Part shown: piece by piece, positions 16,723 through 25,136 of the stretch
Layout of the letters: the number at the start of each line of letters is the position of its first letter
Position numbering within the stretch: the first letter of the stretch is position 1
From: Aestuariispira ectoiniformans
GTDB taxonomy: Bacteria; Pseudomonadota; Alphaproteobacteria; UBA8366; Aestuariispiraceae
Length of the DNA stretch: 64,000 nucleotides
Assembly: GCF_025136295.1 (NCBI RefSeq)
Contig: NZ_CP062788.1
Span: forward strand, 4,233,588 to 4,297,587
Reading direction: 5' to 3'
Translations under genes and position numbers: made by a program
Notes under the pieces: model-generated
The model's input: the letters and a program-made list of their open reading frames with translations, nothing else
Database searches by the model: none
Told to the model about the DNA's origin: nothing

Positions 16723-17305
16723 GCTCTTCCAGTTCCTGCGGGTCATCGGCGTCCAGAACCTTGCGGGCCAGATCGAAGGAAAACCCCTGCCGGGCGAGTG
16801 CAGCCATATCCCGGTCGCGGTAATCCTCGCGCGCCTTCACCCGATAGGGACCAATCCTGCGCCGACGGACATAGGCAATAGCCGCAATCAGGTCGGTGTC
16901 TATATCATTGTCGTCCCTCACGGCCTGCAGCACGTCGTCGATCAGGCTTGCCTGCACCCCTTTTGCAGCCAATTTCATCCGGATGGCCTTGATCGACGTT
17001 CCCCGGCGCAGCAGGCTTGCCACCCGGCTTTCGGCATAGGCCTTGTCGTCAAGCAGCCCGGCATGCTGAAACCGTTCCACCAGGTCATCCACCAGCCGCG
17101 TACCTTCATCGCGGTCGGTCCCGTATTCCCGGACACTGCGTTCAACCCGGCGCATGAGCACCTTGCGCAGGTTGGCACTGCTGGAGGCATAGCGTTCCAG
17201 GTAGAACAGGGCCCCCTTGTGCAGGCGCTCTGCGGTAACCGGTTTGGCCTTGCGGCGGCCGGACGACCTGTCCTGCGGTGTTTTTTTCTTTTCATCCTGC
17301 GCCAT
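16715..17305 (-). CDS. recX: Regulatory protein RecX
   Basis: This 196-residue protein has the RecX three-helix repeats: ERYASSSANLRKVLMRRVER, then LVERFQHAGLLDDKAYAES with RRGTSIKAIRMKLAAKGV, and a C-terminal repeat with ALARQGFSFDLARKVLDAD. RecX inhibits RecA filament extension. The N-terminus is basic and lysine-rich (MAQDEKKKTPQDRSSGRRKAK). The start at 17305 is chosen on protein grounds; an in-frame start at 17368 would add 21 residues. recA is not adjacent. Confidence 0.88.
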   Translation of the reverse strand: MAQDEKKKTPQDRSSGRRKAKPVTAERLHKGALFYLERYASSSANLRKVLMRRVERSVREYGTDRDEGTRLVDDLVERFQHAGLLDDKAYAESRVASLLRRGTSIKAIRMKLAAKGVQASLIDDVLQAVRDDNDIDTDLIAAIAYVRRRRIGPYRVKAREDYRDRDMAALARQGFSFDLARKVLDADDPQELEELI

Positions 17306-17427
17306 TCGATGGCCCCGACCTGTCGTGAAATGCAGCGCCAGCCTAGCAATCCCGCGACCGAAGACCAAGGCCTCAGAATATTTGAAGCCTCTTATAAATA
17401 AAAAAATTTGCTAAAATTTTATCTTGC

Positions 17428-17470
17428 TGTGATGGCCGTCACAGTGTGATCACAATCAGCGCGCTATAAC
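17428..17470 (+). promoter_or_regulatory. CRP/FNR-type palindromes with class II promoter geometry
   Basis: TGTGATGGCCGTCACA (17428-17443) matches the TGTGA-N6-TCACA consensus of CRP-like regulators. A second perfect short palindrome TGTGATCACA follows at 17445-17454. TATAAC (17465-17470) is a -10 box 21 bases after the first site, which puts that site at about -41.5 from a start near 17477, the standard class II position. The next gene on this strand begins only at 17709, so the promoter most likely serves the small RNA described below. Confidence 0.6.
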
Positions 17471-17476
17471 AGGCTT

Positions 17477-17612
17477 ACAAACGAACTGCCGGTCAGCCGG
17501 TAGCGAGATTGTTCCTAAACGGTCGGTGTTATTTCCTGCCCCTCCCATCCAACACCGATCGTCCGGGATCCCAAAATGGCAGTGTCCGGTCTCCGGGCAC
17601 TGCCATTTTTTT
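17477..17612 (+). ncRNA. Candidate trans-acting small RNA with anti-Shine-Dalgarno loop
   Basis: The 402-base gap between recX and the next gene contains no credible protein gene but holds three consecutive hairpins. Hairpin 1 (17486-17503) has stem CTGCCGG / CCGGTAG. Hairpin 2 (17520-17561) has an 11-pair stem CGGTCGGTGTT / AACACCGATCG whose 20-base loop carries CCTGCCCCTCCC, complementary to ribosome-binding sites. Hairpin 3 (17573-17609) is a 17-pair terminator followed by seven T residues. A -10 box and CRP-type site sit just upstream. Three hairpins with a CCUCC-type loop is the layout of known rhizobial trans-acting sRNAs. Ends are predicted, not measured. Confidence 0.6.
17573..17612 (+). 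terminator. Strong intrinsic terminator of the candidate small RNA
   Basis: AAAATGGCAGTG pairs with CACTGCCATTTT, extended by a T-G pair and CCGG/CCGG around a TCT loop, and is followed by T7. No protein gene upstream on this strand needs it, which supports an independent short transcript. Confidence 0.88.
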
Positions 17613-17708
17613 GTGCCCGGGCATTTGCCCCCAAGCAACAGTATGTCGTTGTTTTGCGGAAAATATGATAGCCTTCTAACAAACAAGAAATAAAATCAGG
17701 CCAGGCCT

Positions 17709-19022
17709 ATGCAGGCAAAACAGAATTTCGAAGACCGTGGCGTCTATGTCGGTCTTCGGGCGAAGGGACTGGAAACGGTACGTTGCCGTAAAGCCAAAGC
17801 GGCGAATGGCGTATTCGAAGCCCTGGTCGTCAACTGGAGCGGCGATACAAATCAGAAATCCGCCGGTGACCTCGTGATGCCGTTTCGCGACCTGCCACAT
17901 TGGCGCCCGCTTATCCCTTTTGACGACCATCTTTTCCATTCGGTTCAGGACTATGGAACCAGGTCTTCCGGCTATATGGACCCGATTGTCATGCGCGAGT
18001 TGCGCCTGAAGACGATTCTGAGGTTCGGCCACGTGTTTGAAGCCTGCAAAGCCGAAAGGACGCTTGCCGGGGAAGGAACGGAATTGCAGGAAACCTTCCT
18101 GGAAATCCTGTGCCTGTTTTCCCGCAAATACGGCCGCACAATCGGCGACCGTGACCTGCAATTCGTCACGCGGGACGTGCTGCACCGCCTGATTGCCGAG
18201 GATATGGGGGAACTTACCCGGCTGGCCCGGCGTCTGGCCCACGCGGTCGCGGACCTTATCGGCATGGATGGCAATGTGCTGGCCCGGCGCATTGAATTCT
18301 ACAGCGAGTTCGGCGCGCCGATCTGTTCCCTGCTGGCCGAGGATAAAACGCGGGCCATCGGCTATCTCAGCCGTCAGTTGGGGGACCTGGAGCATCTGGT
18401 CATGGAAATCCAGGAGTACGGCCTGGACAAGAAGGGCGAACTGGCCGTCTTCATCGACCGCATTCTGGACAATGCCCTGAAGTTCATCAGTTTCACCCTG
18501 GCCAAGGCGACCCAGATTCATGACATGATGCTGGACAACCGCGCCTATATCAACGAACAGAAATTCAAGGAACTGCGCCGGGAACTGACGGCCAACCGGC
18601 TTTATATTTCCTTTGCGCTGGACGGCTGGGGAAGCCACGGGAAGAATTGGGAACTTGCAAAACTGGAAGGCCCGGAAGCCTGCCGGGATTTCATCATTTC
18701 CCTATACCGCACCATGCCACACCCGACAAAAGAGCTGGAAAACACGCTGGCAAGCATCGGCTATGACATGCGCCATGCGGGCCTGCGGGCAGGCCTTGTC
18801 AGGGTTCTGCATTCCTGGGATGACGAGACCCTCGACCAGGAACTGGCAAAGCGGGTTGAGGAAGGCCGACAACGACAGGAAAGCCGCACGGAGGAGCAAC
18901 ACCCCAAAAAGAAGAAAGCCGCGGCCCCTCCCCCGGAAATCGAGAAGGAGGAACTGGGGGATGTCATGGATTACCTGTCCGATGCCATGGCAAATGAAAC
19001 GGACACCGACAAAAAGCATTAG
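17709..19022 (+). CDS. Uncharacterised 437-residue protein
   Basis: I do not recognise this protein. It has no signal peptide or membrane segment. Residues 1-110 contain a beta-rich start (RGVYVGLRAKGLETVRCRKA) that could be a small barrel, then PFDDHLFHSVQDYG. Residues about 110-330 look mainly helical (LGDLEHLVMEIQEYGLDKKGELAVF, FKELRRELTANRLYISFALDGW). The last 70 residues are charged, with a KKKKAAAPPP stretch and an acidic end. Codon use looks like its neighbours. A role in regulation or signalling is possible, but nothing visible proves it. Two ABC-2 permease genes follow on the same strand after 157 bases. Confidence 0.75.
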   Translation: MQAKQNFEDRGVYVGLRAKGLETVRCRKAKAANGVFEALVVNWSGDTNQKSAGDLVMPFRDLPHWRPLIPFDDHLFHSVQDYGTRSSGYMDPIVMRELRLKTILRFGHVFEACKAERTLAGEGTELQETFLEILCLFSRKYGRTIGDRDLQFVTRDVLHRLIAEDMGELTRLARRLAHAVADLIGMDGNVLARRIEFYSEFGAPICSLLAEDKTRAIGYLSRQLGDLEHLVMEIQEYGLDKKGELAVFIDRILDNALKFISFTLAKATQIHDMMLDNRAYINEQKFKELRRELTANRLYISFALDGWGSHGKNWELAKLEGPEACRDFIISLYRTMPHPTKELENTLASIGYDMRHAGLRAGLVRVLHSWDDETLDQELAKRVEEGRQRQESRTEEQHPKKKKAAAPPPEIEKEELGDVMDYLSDAMANETDTDKKH

Positions 19023-19179
19023 ACAGCGCCGACCTAATTCCCCCTCGTCCGGCAGGGGTTTTATCGTCAAAGCGACGACTAACATTTCCCGTCAGGAAAA
19101 AGTCTTTAGGCCTGTACCCCTTGTTCTTCGGCATTCCGCTCACTAAGTTGCCTTCATGTCTTTCAAGGGGAATTCTACG

Positions 19180-19977
19180 ATGGCGGAAGTTACCGCACCG
19201 AAAAGCTATGGCTTGGTTAACTGGGTTGGCCTTTGGTACCTGTATCTGAAGGAAGTCCGGCGTTTTCTGAATGTCTTCACCCAGACCATCGCCGCACCAG
19301 TTGTGACAACCCTGCTGTTCCTGGCGATTTTCACCCTGGCCCTGGGCCGGGCGGTTGAAGTTGTGCATGGTGTGCCCTTCCCGACCTTCCTGGCGCCGGG
19401 CCTGATCATCATGGCAATGGCGCAGAACTCCTTTGCCAATACATCCTCTTCCATCGTGATTTCGAAGGTACAGGGCAATATTGTCGACGTCCTGATGCCG
19501 CCGATCAGCCCCGGTGAATTTGTCACCGCCTATGCGCTGGGCGGGGTGACCCGTGGCGTGACCGTCGGGTTGGCCACGGGCATTGTCATGGCCTTCTTCG
19601 TAGACCTGCCCCTTAACCACCCGGGCTTTGTCGTCTTCCACGCCGTTGCGTCTTCCATGATGCTGGGGCTGTTGGGACTGATTGGTGGCATCTGGTCGGA
19701 AAAATTCGACCATATCGCGGCTTTCACCAATTTCGTGATCATGCCGTTTTCCTTCCTGAGCGGCACTTTCTATTCGATCACCCGCCTGCCGGAACCCTTC
19801 TATACCGCAGCCCATTTCAACCCGTTTTTCTACATGATCGACGGATTCCGTTACGGCTTTATCGGTCAATCCGACGCCAATCCCTATCTGGGGATGGCCG
19901 TCATGGTCGGGGTCAATACATTCCTGTGGCTGGTCGCGTGGCGCATGGCCAAATCCGGCTATAAGCTGAAAGCCTAA
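19180..19977 (+). CDS. ABC-2 type transporter permease (first of tandem pair)
   Basis: This is a 265-residue integral membrane protein with six predicted hydrophobic segments and the ABC-2 signature region GTFYSITRLPEPFYTAAHFNPFFYMIDGFRYGFIGQSD near residues 195-230. ATG at 19180 is preceded by AAGGGGA; the upstream ATG at 19156 would add eight residues. It is of the NodJ/KpsM/YadH-like exporter permease class. The following gene is a paralogue and both end in YKLKA. No ATP-binding subunit is adjacent, so the energising partner must be encoded elsewhere. Confidence 0.88.
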   Translation: MAEVTAPKSYGLVNWVGLWYLYLKEVRRFLNVFTQTIAAPVVTTLLFLAIFTLALGRAVEVVHGVPFPTFLAPGLIIMAMAQNSFANTSSSIVISKVQGNIVDVLMPPISPGEFVTAYALGGVTRGVTVGLATGIVMAFFVDLPLNHPGFVVFHAVASSMMLGLLGLIGGIWSEKFDHIAAFTNFVIMPFSFLSGTFYSITRLPEPFYTAAHFNPFFYMIDGFRYGFIGQSDANPYLGMAVMVGVNTFLWLVAWRMAKSGYKLKA

Positions 19978-19993
19978 GGGAGCAAGACAGCGG

Positions 19994-20788
19994 ATGATAC
20001 AGGCGCCCAGGACATATGGCTGGCTGAATGGCCTGGGCCTGATCACCATGATCCGGCGGGAACTGGTCCGTGAGTGGCGCTTTTTCCAATATACGGTTTT
20101 CGGACCCGCCCTGCAGGCCAGCCTCTTCACCCTGATTTTCCTGCTCAGCACCGATCGGGGCGACCTTTCCGTCGGCGCTTTGTCTTTCATTGAATTCCTC
20201 TGCCCCGGTCTGGTCCTGTCCGCAATATTACAGCGATCCTTTGAATCCGCCGGCTATTCGCTGATGGATGACAAATTGAGCGACCGCCTGCAGGATATCC
20301 TCGGTATTCCGCTGACATGTCTGGAATTGATTCTGGCCTATTGCCTGTCCGGCCTGTTGGTGTCGCTGGCAATCGGCGCCACGGTCTGGATTGCCCTGGC
20401 ATTGATCGCAGGGCCGGTCGCCCCGCAGAGCATCATTCTGCTGCTGTCCTACGCGATCCTGGGCAGCGTCATCTTTTCCTCTTTCGGTACATTGGCAGCA
20501 CTGTTCTCCCCGAAGTGGGACAGTATCGCAGGCAAGGAAACCTTCATCCTGATGCCCGCCCTTTTCCTGTCCGGGACCTTCTTTCCGCTTTCTGCCGTGC
20601 CCGAGGCCTTTCAGGGAATACTCAGGCTCAACCCGGTCTTCTATCTGATGGACGGGTTCCGCTATGCCATGACCGGCTATAACGACGCCGACCCGGCGCT
20701 TGGCATGGGCATTGTCGTTGCAACGGCCCTCGCCCTCTGGTCGCTTTCCCTGATCCTGCTGGCCCGCGGCTACAAATTAAAAGCCTAG
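19994..20788 (+). CDS. ABC-2 type transporter permease (second of tandem pair)
   Basis: This 264-residue protein has the same plan as the preceding gene: an N-terminal TYGWLNGLGLITMIRRELVREWRFF, six hydrophobic segments, and GTFFPLSAVPEAFQGILRLNPVFYLMDGFRYAMTGYND, ending YKLKA. It starts 16 bases after the first permease, so they are co-transcribed. The two probably arose by duplication and may form a heterodimeric channel. A bidirectional terminator follows. The substrate is unknown. Confidence 0.88.
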   Translation: MIQAPRTYGWLNGLGLITMIRRELVREWRFFQYTVFGPALQASLFTLIFLLSTDRGDLSVGALSFIEFLCPGLVLSAILQRSFESAGYSLMDDKLSDRLQDILGIPLTCLELILAYCLSGLLVSLAIGATVWIALALIAGPVAPQSIILLLSYAILGSVIFSSFGTLAALFSPKWDSIAGKETFILMPALFLSGTFFPLSAVPEAFQGILRLNPVFYLMDGFRYAMTGYNDADPALGMGIVVATALALWSLSLILLARGYKLKA

Positions 20789-20811
20789 CCATCCGTCAGG
20801 GACACAAAGAA

Positions 20812-20841
20812 AAAGCCCCCCGCAGCGGCAGGGGGCTTTCC
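20812..20841. terminator. Bidirectional terminator
   Basis: AAAGCCCCC pairs with GGGGGCTTT around a CGCAGCGGCA loop, flanked by A-rich and T-rich sides. It separates the permease pair from the convergent DUF3012 lipoprotein gene. Confidence 0.8.
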
Positions 20842-20867
20842 AACTCTATACTGGAAAAGCTGCGCTC

Positions 20868-21038
20868 TTAGAAAACGCAGTGCTTGGCATAATCAGACGC
20901 CTCATTAGCGGTCCAGTCGCCCTTGGGCTTTTCCTTCAGTTCTTTGCACCATTCCTCACTGCCCACCTCCGGTGAACAGGCGGAAAGTCCCAGCGTCAAA
21001 ATAACAGCGGCAATGGGAAGCCAGAAAAAACTACGCAT
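20868..21038 (-). CDS. DUF3012 small lipoprotein
   Basis: This short gene encodes 56 residues: MRSFFWLPIAAVILTLG then the lipobox LSAC with Cys21, and a mature 36-residue peptide containing SPEVGSEEWCKELKEKPKG and WTANEASDYAKHCVF. The mature part matches the DUF3012 family, with two Cys that may pair after export. It is expected to be lipid-anchored in the envelope. Function is unknown. Confidence 0.85.
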   Translation of the reverse strand: MRSFFWLPIAAVILTLGLSACSPEVGSEEWCKELKEKPKGDWTANEASDYAKHCVF

Positions 21039-21213
21039 GGATTTAAGACCTCTGTACTAAATAACCCCTCAAGCGGGCATTCTAAGCCTTTTTTCTGCTT
21101 AAGGAAAACATTGGACAAAAATAAGGCAAAAGGTCCTACTTCCGTTGACAGGCGATGAAAAGACCGTCATTTGTCGCTCTTTCCTCTTAACAACAAACGA
21201 GAGTTTTCGACCA

Positions 21214-22416
21214 ATGTCTTCGAACGACATCACCCGGCAGCAATCCGCTGTCATGAACACCTACGCACGGTTCCCTGAAACCATGGTGCGGGGCGAAGGG
21301 GTGTATCTCTTCGACGACAAGGAGCGACGATATCTCGATTTTGCCGCCGGCATTGCCGTGAACTCGCTGGGGCATTGCCACCCGCATCTGGTGAAAGTAT
21401 TGCAGGACCAGGCCGCCACTTTGTGGCACACCTCCAATATCTTCCAGAACCCCGGCCAGGAAAAGCTGGCGAAACGCCTGACGCAGAGCAGTTTCGCGGA
21501 TGTTGCCTTTTTCTGTAACTCCGGCGTGGAGGCCCTGGAAGGGCTGATCAAGCTGGCGCGGCGCTATCACCATGCCAATGGCAATCCGAAACGCTGGAAA
21601 ATCCTGACGGTTCAGGGGGCCTTCCATGGCCGGTCCCTGGCGACCATCGCGGCGGCGAACAACCCGAAATACCTGGAGGGCTTCGGCCCGAAGGTCGAGG
21701 GCTTCGACAATGTGCCGCTCGGCAACCTGAACGAGTTGCGCGCCAGCATTTCGGAAGAAACCGCGGCGATCCTGCTGGAACCGATCCAGGGCGAAGGCGG
21801 CATCCGTGAGGCCGATCTGGATTATATGCGCGGTCTGCGCGCGGCAGCCGATGAATTCGGCCTGCTGCTGATCCTGGACGAGGTCCAAAGCGGCAATGGC
21901 CGGACCGGCAAGATGTGGGCCCATGAATGGGCGGGCATCACACCGGATGCCATCGCAACTGCAAAAGGCCTCGGCGGCGGGTTTCCCGTCGGCGCCATCC
22001 TCGCGACCGATGAGGCCGCGAAAGGCATGGTGCCCGGTGTTCACGGCACCACCTTTGGCGGCAACCAGTTGGCCATGGCCGCTGCCAATGCGGTGATGGA
22101 CATCATGGAAGAAGACGGTTTCATGGACCGGGTTTGCGAAATCTCCACCACCCTGCGCAAGGGGTTGGGTGAACTGGTTGATGCAAAGCCGTCCGTCTTC
22201 GAAGCCGTACGCGGAGCGGGTCTTATGCTGGGCCTGAAAGTGAAAGAGGGCGTCGTGAATGTGGACGTGATCAACAAGGCACGTGAATTCGGCCTTGTGA
22301 CCGTCGGCGCATCGGAAAATGTGATCCGACTGCTGCCGCCGCTGACGATCGAAGAAACCCACGTGGCGGAAGCCATCGACGCCTTGAAAAAAGCCGCTGA
22401 TGCGGTTGCATCCTGA
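21214..22416 (+). CDS. argD: Acetylornithine aminotransferase
   Basis: This 400-residue class III PLP aminotransferase converts N-acetylglutamate semialdehyde to N-acetylornithine in arginine synthesis. Landmarks are [46 protein letters not shown], the Asp of [15 protein letters not shown], and the PLP lysine in [14 protein letters not shown]. The ATG at 21214 (MSSNDITRQ) is preferred over the upstream 21145 start. A TTGACA at 21145-21150 could be its -35 box. argF follows after 16 bases. Confidence 0.92.
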   Translation: MSSNDITRQQSAVMNTYARFPETMVRGEGVYLFDDKERRYLDFAAGIAVNSLGHCHPHLVKVLQDQAATLWHTSNIFQNPGQEKLAKRLTQSSFADVAFFCNSGVEALEGLIKLARRYHHANGNPKRWKILTVQGAFHGRSLATIAAANNPKYLEGFGPKVEGFDNVPLGNLNELRASISEETAAILLEPIQGEGGIREADLDYMRGLRAAADEFGLLLILDEVQSGNGRTGKMWAHEWAGITPDAIATAKGLGGGFPVGAILATDEAAKGMVPGVHGTTFGGNQLAMAAANAVMDIMEEDGFMDRVCEISTTLRKGLGELVDAKPSVFEAVRGAGLMLGLKVKEGVVNVDVINKAREFGLVTVGASENVIRLLPPLTIEETHVAEAIDALKKAADAVAS

Positions 22417-22432
22417 GACAGGGATTGGAAAA

Positions 22433-23347
22433 ATGACTGCTATTAAACATTTTCTGGATATCGACAAATTCGACGAAGCAACCCTCCGGTCCATGCTGGA
22501 CGCAGGCAACGCCTTCCGCAAAGATGGCAGCCGCGCGACGGAAAAACCGCTGCAGGACAAGCTTCTGGCGCTGATCTTCGAAAAACCCAGCACCCGTACC
22601 CGCGTCAGCTTTGACGCCGGCATGAAGCAGCTTGGCGGCGACGTCGTCGTCCTCACACCGTCTGAAACGCAGCTTGGCCGCGGCGAAACCATCGCCGACA
22701 CCGCCCGCGTGCTGAGCGGTTATGTGGATGCGATCATGATCCGCACCACCGAAGAGGAAAAACTGCTGGAACTGGCGGAATATGCCTCTGTGCCCGTGAT
22801 CAACGGCCTGACGGACCGCACCCATCCCTGTCAGTTGATGGCTGACGTGATGACCTATGAACAGCATCGCGGTTCCATCAAAGGCAAGACCGTTGCCTGG
22901 TCCGGGGATGGCAACAACATGGCGACAAGCTGGATTCACACCGCCGTGCGTTTTGGCTTCAACCTGAACCTGGCTGTGCCGAAAGAACTGCCGGTACCGC
23001 AGGATGTAATCGACTGGGCCAATGCGAATGGCGGCAATGTCCAGGTCTTCCACGAGCCTGAACCGGCCGTGGACGGCGTCGACTGTATCGTCACCGATGT
23101 CTGGGTTTCCATGGGTGACGCGGATGCGCCGGTGCGCCATAACCTGCTGCAGCCGTTCCAGGTCAACCAGCGCCTTATGGACATTGCCGACAAAGACGCC
23201 ATATTCATGCATTGTCTGCCCGCCCATCGCGGTGAGGAAGTGACCGCCGATGTGATCGACGGCGCACAGTCCGTGGTTTGGGACGAGGCGGAAAACCGCA
23301 TGCATGCCCAGAAGGGTATTCTGGCCTGGTGCCTGGGCGCGGTTTGA
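22433..23347 (+). CDS. argF: Ornithine carbamoyltransferase
   Basis: This 304-residue enzyme makes citrulline from ornithine and carbamoyl phosphate. The carbamoyl-phosphate site is [12 protein letters not shown], with [11 protein letters not shown] in the middle and the ornithine/Cys loop [12 protein letters not shown] near the C-terminus. The start [11 protein letters not shown] at 22433 is preferred; the frame is open upstream to 22400, overlapping argD. Part of argD-argF-hslO. Confidence 0.94.
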   Translation: MTAIKHFLDIDKFDEATLRSMLDAGNAFRKDGSRATEKPLQDKLLALIFEKPSTRTRVSFDAGMKQLGGDVVVLTPSETQLGRGETIADTARVLSGYVDAIMIRTTEEEKLLELAEYASVPVINGLTDRTHPCQLMADVMTYEQHRGSIKGKTVAWSGDGNNMATSWIHTAVRFGFNLNLAVPKELPVPQDVIDWANANGGNVQVFHEPEPAVDGVDCIVTDVWVSMGDADAPVRHNLLQPFQVNQRLMDIADKDAIFMHCLPAHRGEEVTADVIDGAQSVVWDEAENRMHAQKGILAWCLGAV

Positions 23348-23384
23348 TCGCCATTTTGTAAGAAAGCGAGTATAGTTTAGAGGC

Positions 23385-24299
23385 ATGACCGATAATACGG
23401 TAACCCTGACTGACGACCTCGTTCAGCCCTTCATGATCGAGACCAGCGGCCTGAGTGGCCGTCTGGTCCGGTTGGGTACGACGGTCGACACAATTTTGAA
23501 CCGGCATGACATTGTCGAGCCGGTCAAGGTGTTGCTCGGCAAAGTGCTGGCGCTTGGTGCCGGGCTTGCCACAGCGTTGAAATACGACGGCATCTTTACC
23601 ATCCAGATCAAAGGCGACGGCCCGGTTTCCCTGATCGTGGCCGATGTCACCTCTGCCGGGGATGTGCGCGGCTATGCCCAGGTAAGCGGCGAGCTGCCGC
23701 CGGACGAGGAAGCCCTCGACGCCCCGGTGGAAAAACTGCTGGGCAAGGGCTATCTCGCCTTTACCGTGGACCAGGGTCCTGAGATGGAACGCTATCAGGG
23801 TATTGTCGAACTGAAGGGCAAAAACCTGGAAGACAGCATCGACTATTACTTCGAGCAGTCCGAACAGTTCGCCTCCAAGGCGCATCTGGCAGCCGGGAAA
23901 ACCCCGGAAGGCCAGTGGCGCGCCACCTGCATCATCCTGCAACGCCTGCCGGAAGAAGGTGGCAGCGGCAAAGCCCGCCTGGACGGCGACGAAGACTGGA
24001 CCCGCGCCTGTACTTTCATGAAAAGCGCGACCGATCAGGAAATGCTGGACAGTCGCCTGTCCGCCAATGACCTGCTGTTCCGCCTGTTCCATGAGGATGG
24101 CGTACGCGTTTTCGACCCCAAACCGCTGGATGTCGGGTGCCGCTGTTCACGGGAAAAAATCAGCACGGTTCTTACCAAGCTGCCCGATGAGGACCTTGAG
24201 CATGCCCTCGAGGATGGTAAGGTCTCCGTCACCTGTGAGTTCTGCAATATCACCTTTGATTTCGACCGGGAACAGATTGACGAGCTTCGCCAGTCCTGA
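23385..24299 (+). CDS. hslO: Redox-regulated chaperone Hsp33
   Basis: This 304-residue protein has the Hsp33 zinc/redox switch at its C-terminus: CRCSREK followed 31 residues later by CEFC, four cysteines that release zinc and form disulfides under oxidative stress. The N-terminal domain starts FMIETSGLSGRLVRLG. A long linker separates the two. It follows argF by 37 bases, an arrangement common in alphaproteobacteria, and ends with a terminator hairpin. Confidence 0.93.
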   Translation: MTDNTVTLTDDLVQPFMIETSGLSGRLVRLGTTVDTILNRHDIVEPVKVLLGKVLALGAGLATALKYDGIFTIQIKGDGPVSLIVADVTSAGDVRGYAQVSGELPPDEEALDAPVEKLLGKGYLAFTVDQGPEMERYQGIVELKGKNLEDSIDYYFEQSEQFASKAHLAAGKTPEGQWRATCIILQRLPEEGGSGKARLDGDEDWTRACTFMKSATDQEMLDSRLSANDLLFRLFHEDGVRVFDPKPLDVGCRCSREKISTVLTKLPDEDLEHALEDGKVSVTCEFCNITFDFDREQIDELRQS

Positions 24300-24330
24300 C
24301 ACCCGTCCGTGTCGGAATGTTGGATTTAGT

Positions 24331-24368
24331 GAGAGGCGTTCAGGTCATCCCGGACGCCTCTTTCTTTT
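24331..24368 (+). terminator. Terminator after argD-argF-hslO
   Basis: GAGAGGCGT pairs with ACGCCTCTTTC around a 14-base loop, followed by a T-rich tract, 31 bases after the hslO stop. The remaining part of the gap to 24521 shows nothing further. Confidence 0.75.
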
Positions 24369-24521
24369 CACGCCCGAAGCCATCGGGCATGCCGCCATCA
24401 CAGTTTTGACAAACTCCGCCTTTAGTGTCCGTCCCTCGGTTGACGAGACAGTTCTTCTGCTCGCATTATCCGACAAACCAGTGATGGGAACGGCACATAA
24501 AACACCCAGGGGGTCCAGACC

Positions 24522-25106
24522 ATGAAACGCCTTGTTGTTCTGCTTTTTGGCCTGCTCGCGCTTAGCGCCTGCGAAACGCAAATCGAACGGCCTACCTATG
24601 CAGAGCTGACCTTTACCCATAAGGAACCGATCTATCTGGACGTGGCCCGGATTGATATCGTGAAGGCCTATCAGCCCACCAGTGCCGCCCCGCATGTGGA
24701 AATGGAATTTCCGGTCAGCCCGCTGGACACCGCTGCCCGCTGGGCACAGGACCGGTTGAAGGCCGTCGGCACGTCAGGCACGGCAACGGTTACCATTACC
24801 GAAGCCTCCGCAGTTGAAACGGAACTGGCGCAGGAAGGCGGCCTGACCGGTGCTTTCACGACCGAACAGTCTGAACGCTATGACGGTACACTCGCCATGG
24901 CCGTAGAGGTTTTCGATCCCAACGGCAGCAACGGAAATACATTCGCGGAAGTCAAACGCAGCATCACCGTCCCGGAAGACGCCAGCCTGAACGATCGGGA
25001 ACGCACCTGGTATAGCCTGACGGAAAAACTGGCCCGGGATCTCGACAAACGGATGAGCGAGAATATCCGCAATCACCTGTCGCTATTCGTGCGCCCCGGC
25101 TCCTGA
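24522..25106 (+). CDS. Hypothetical lipoprotein
   Basis: This 194-residue protein begins with a lipoprotein signal, LLFGLLALSAC, with Cys17 as the predicted lipidated residue. The mature part has no family I recognise: a beta-rich core (SGTATVTITEASAVE, GTLAMAVEVFDP) and a C-terminal helix (TWYSLTEKLARDLDKRMSENI). It may be a small envelope factor. It is convergent with gpsA, with 30 bases between the stops. Confidence 0.75.
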   Translation: MKRLVVLLFGLLALSACETQIERPTYAELTFTHKEPIYLDVARIDIVKAYQPTSAAPHVEMEFPVSPLDTAARWAQDRLKAVGTSGTATVTITEASAVETELAQEGGLTGAFTTEQSERYDGTLAMAVEVFDPNGSNGNTFAEVKRSITVPEDASLNDRERTWYSLTEKLARDLDKRMSENIRNHLSLFVRPGS

Positions 25107-25136
25107 TTGAGGGGACAAACACCGGATGGATCGTGC

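Noticed and set aside
18964-20190. 408-codon minus-strand frame opposite the ABC-2 permeases
   Set aside because: The permeases are clear on the plus strand; this frame is rich in His, Gly, Asp and Gln and has no domain.
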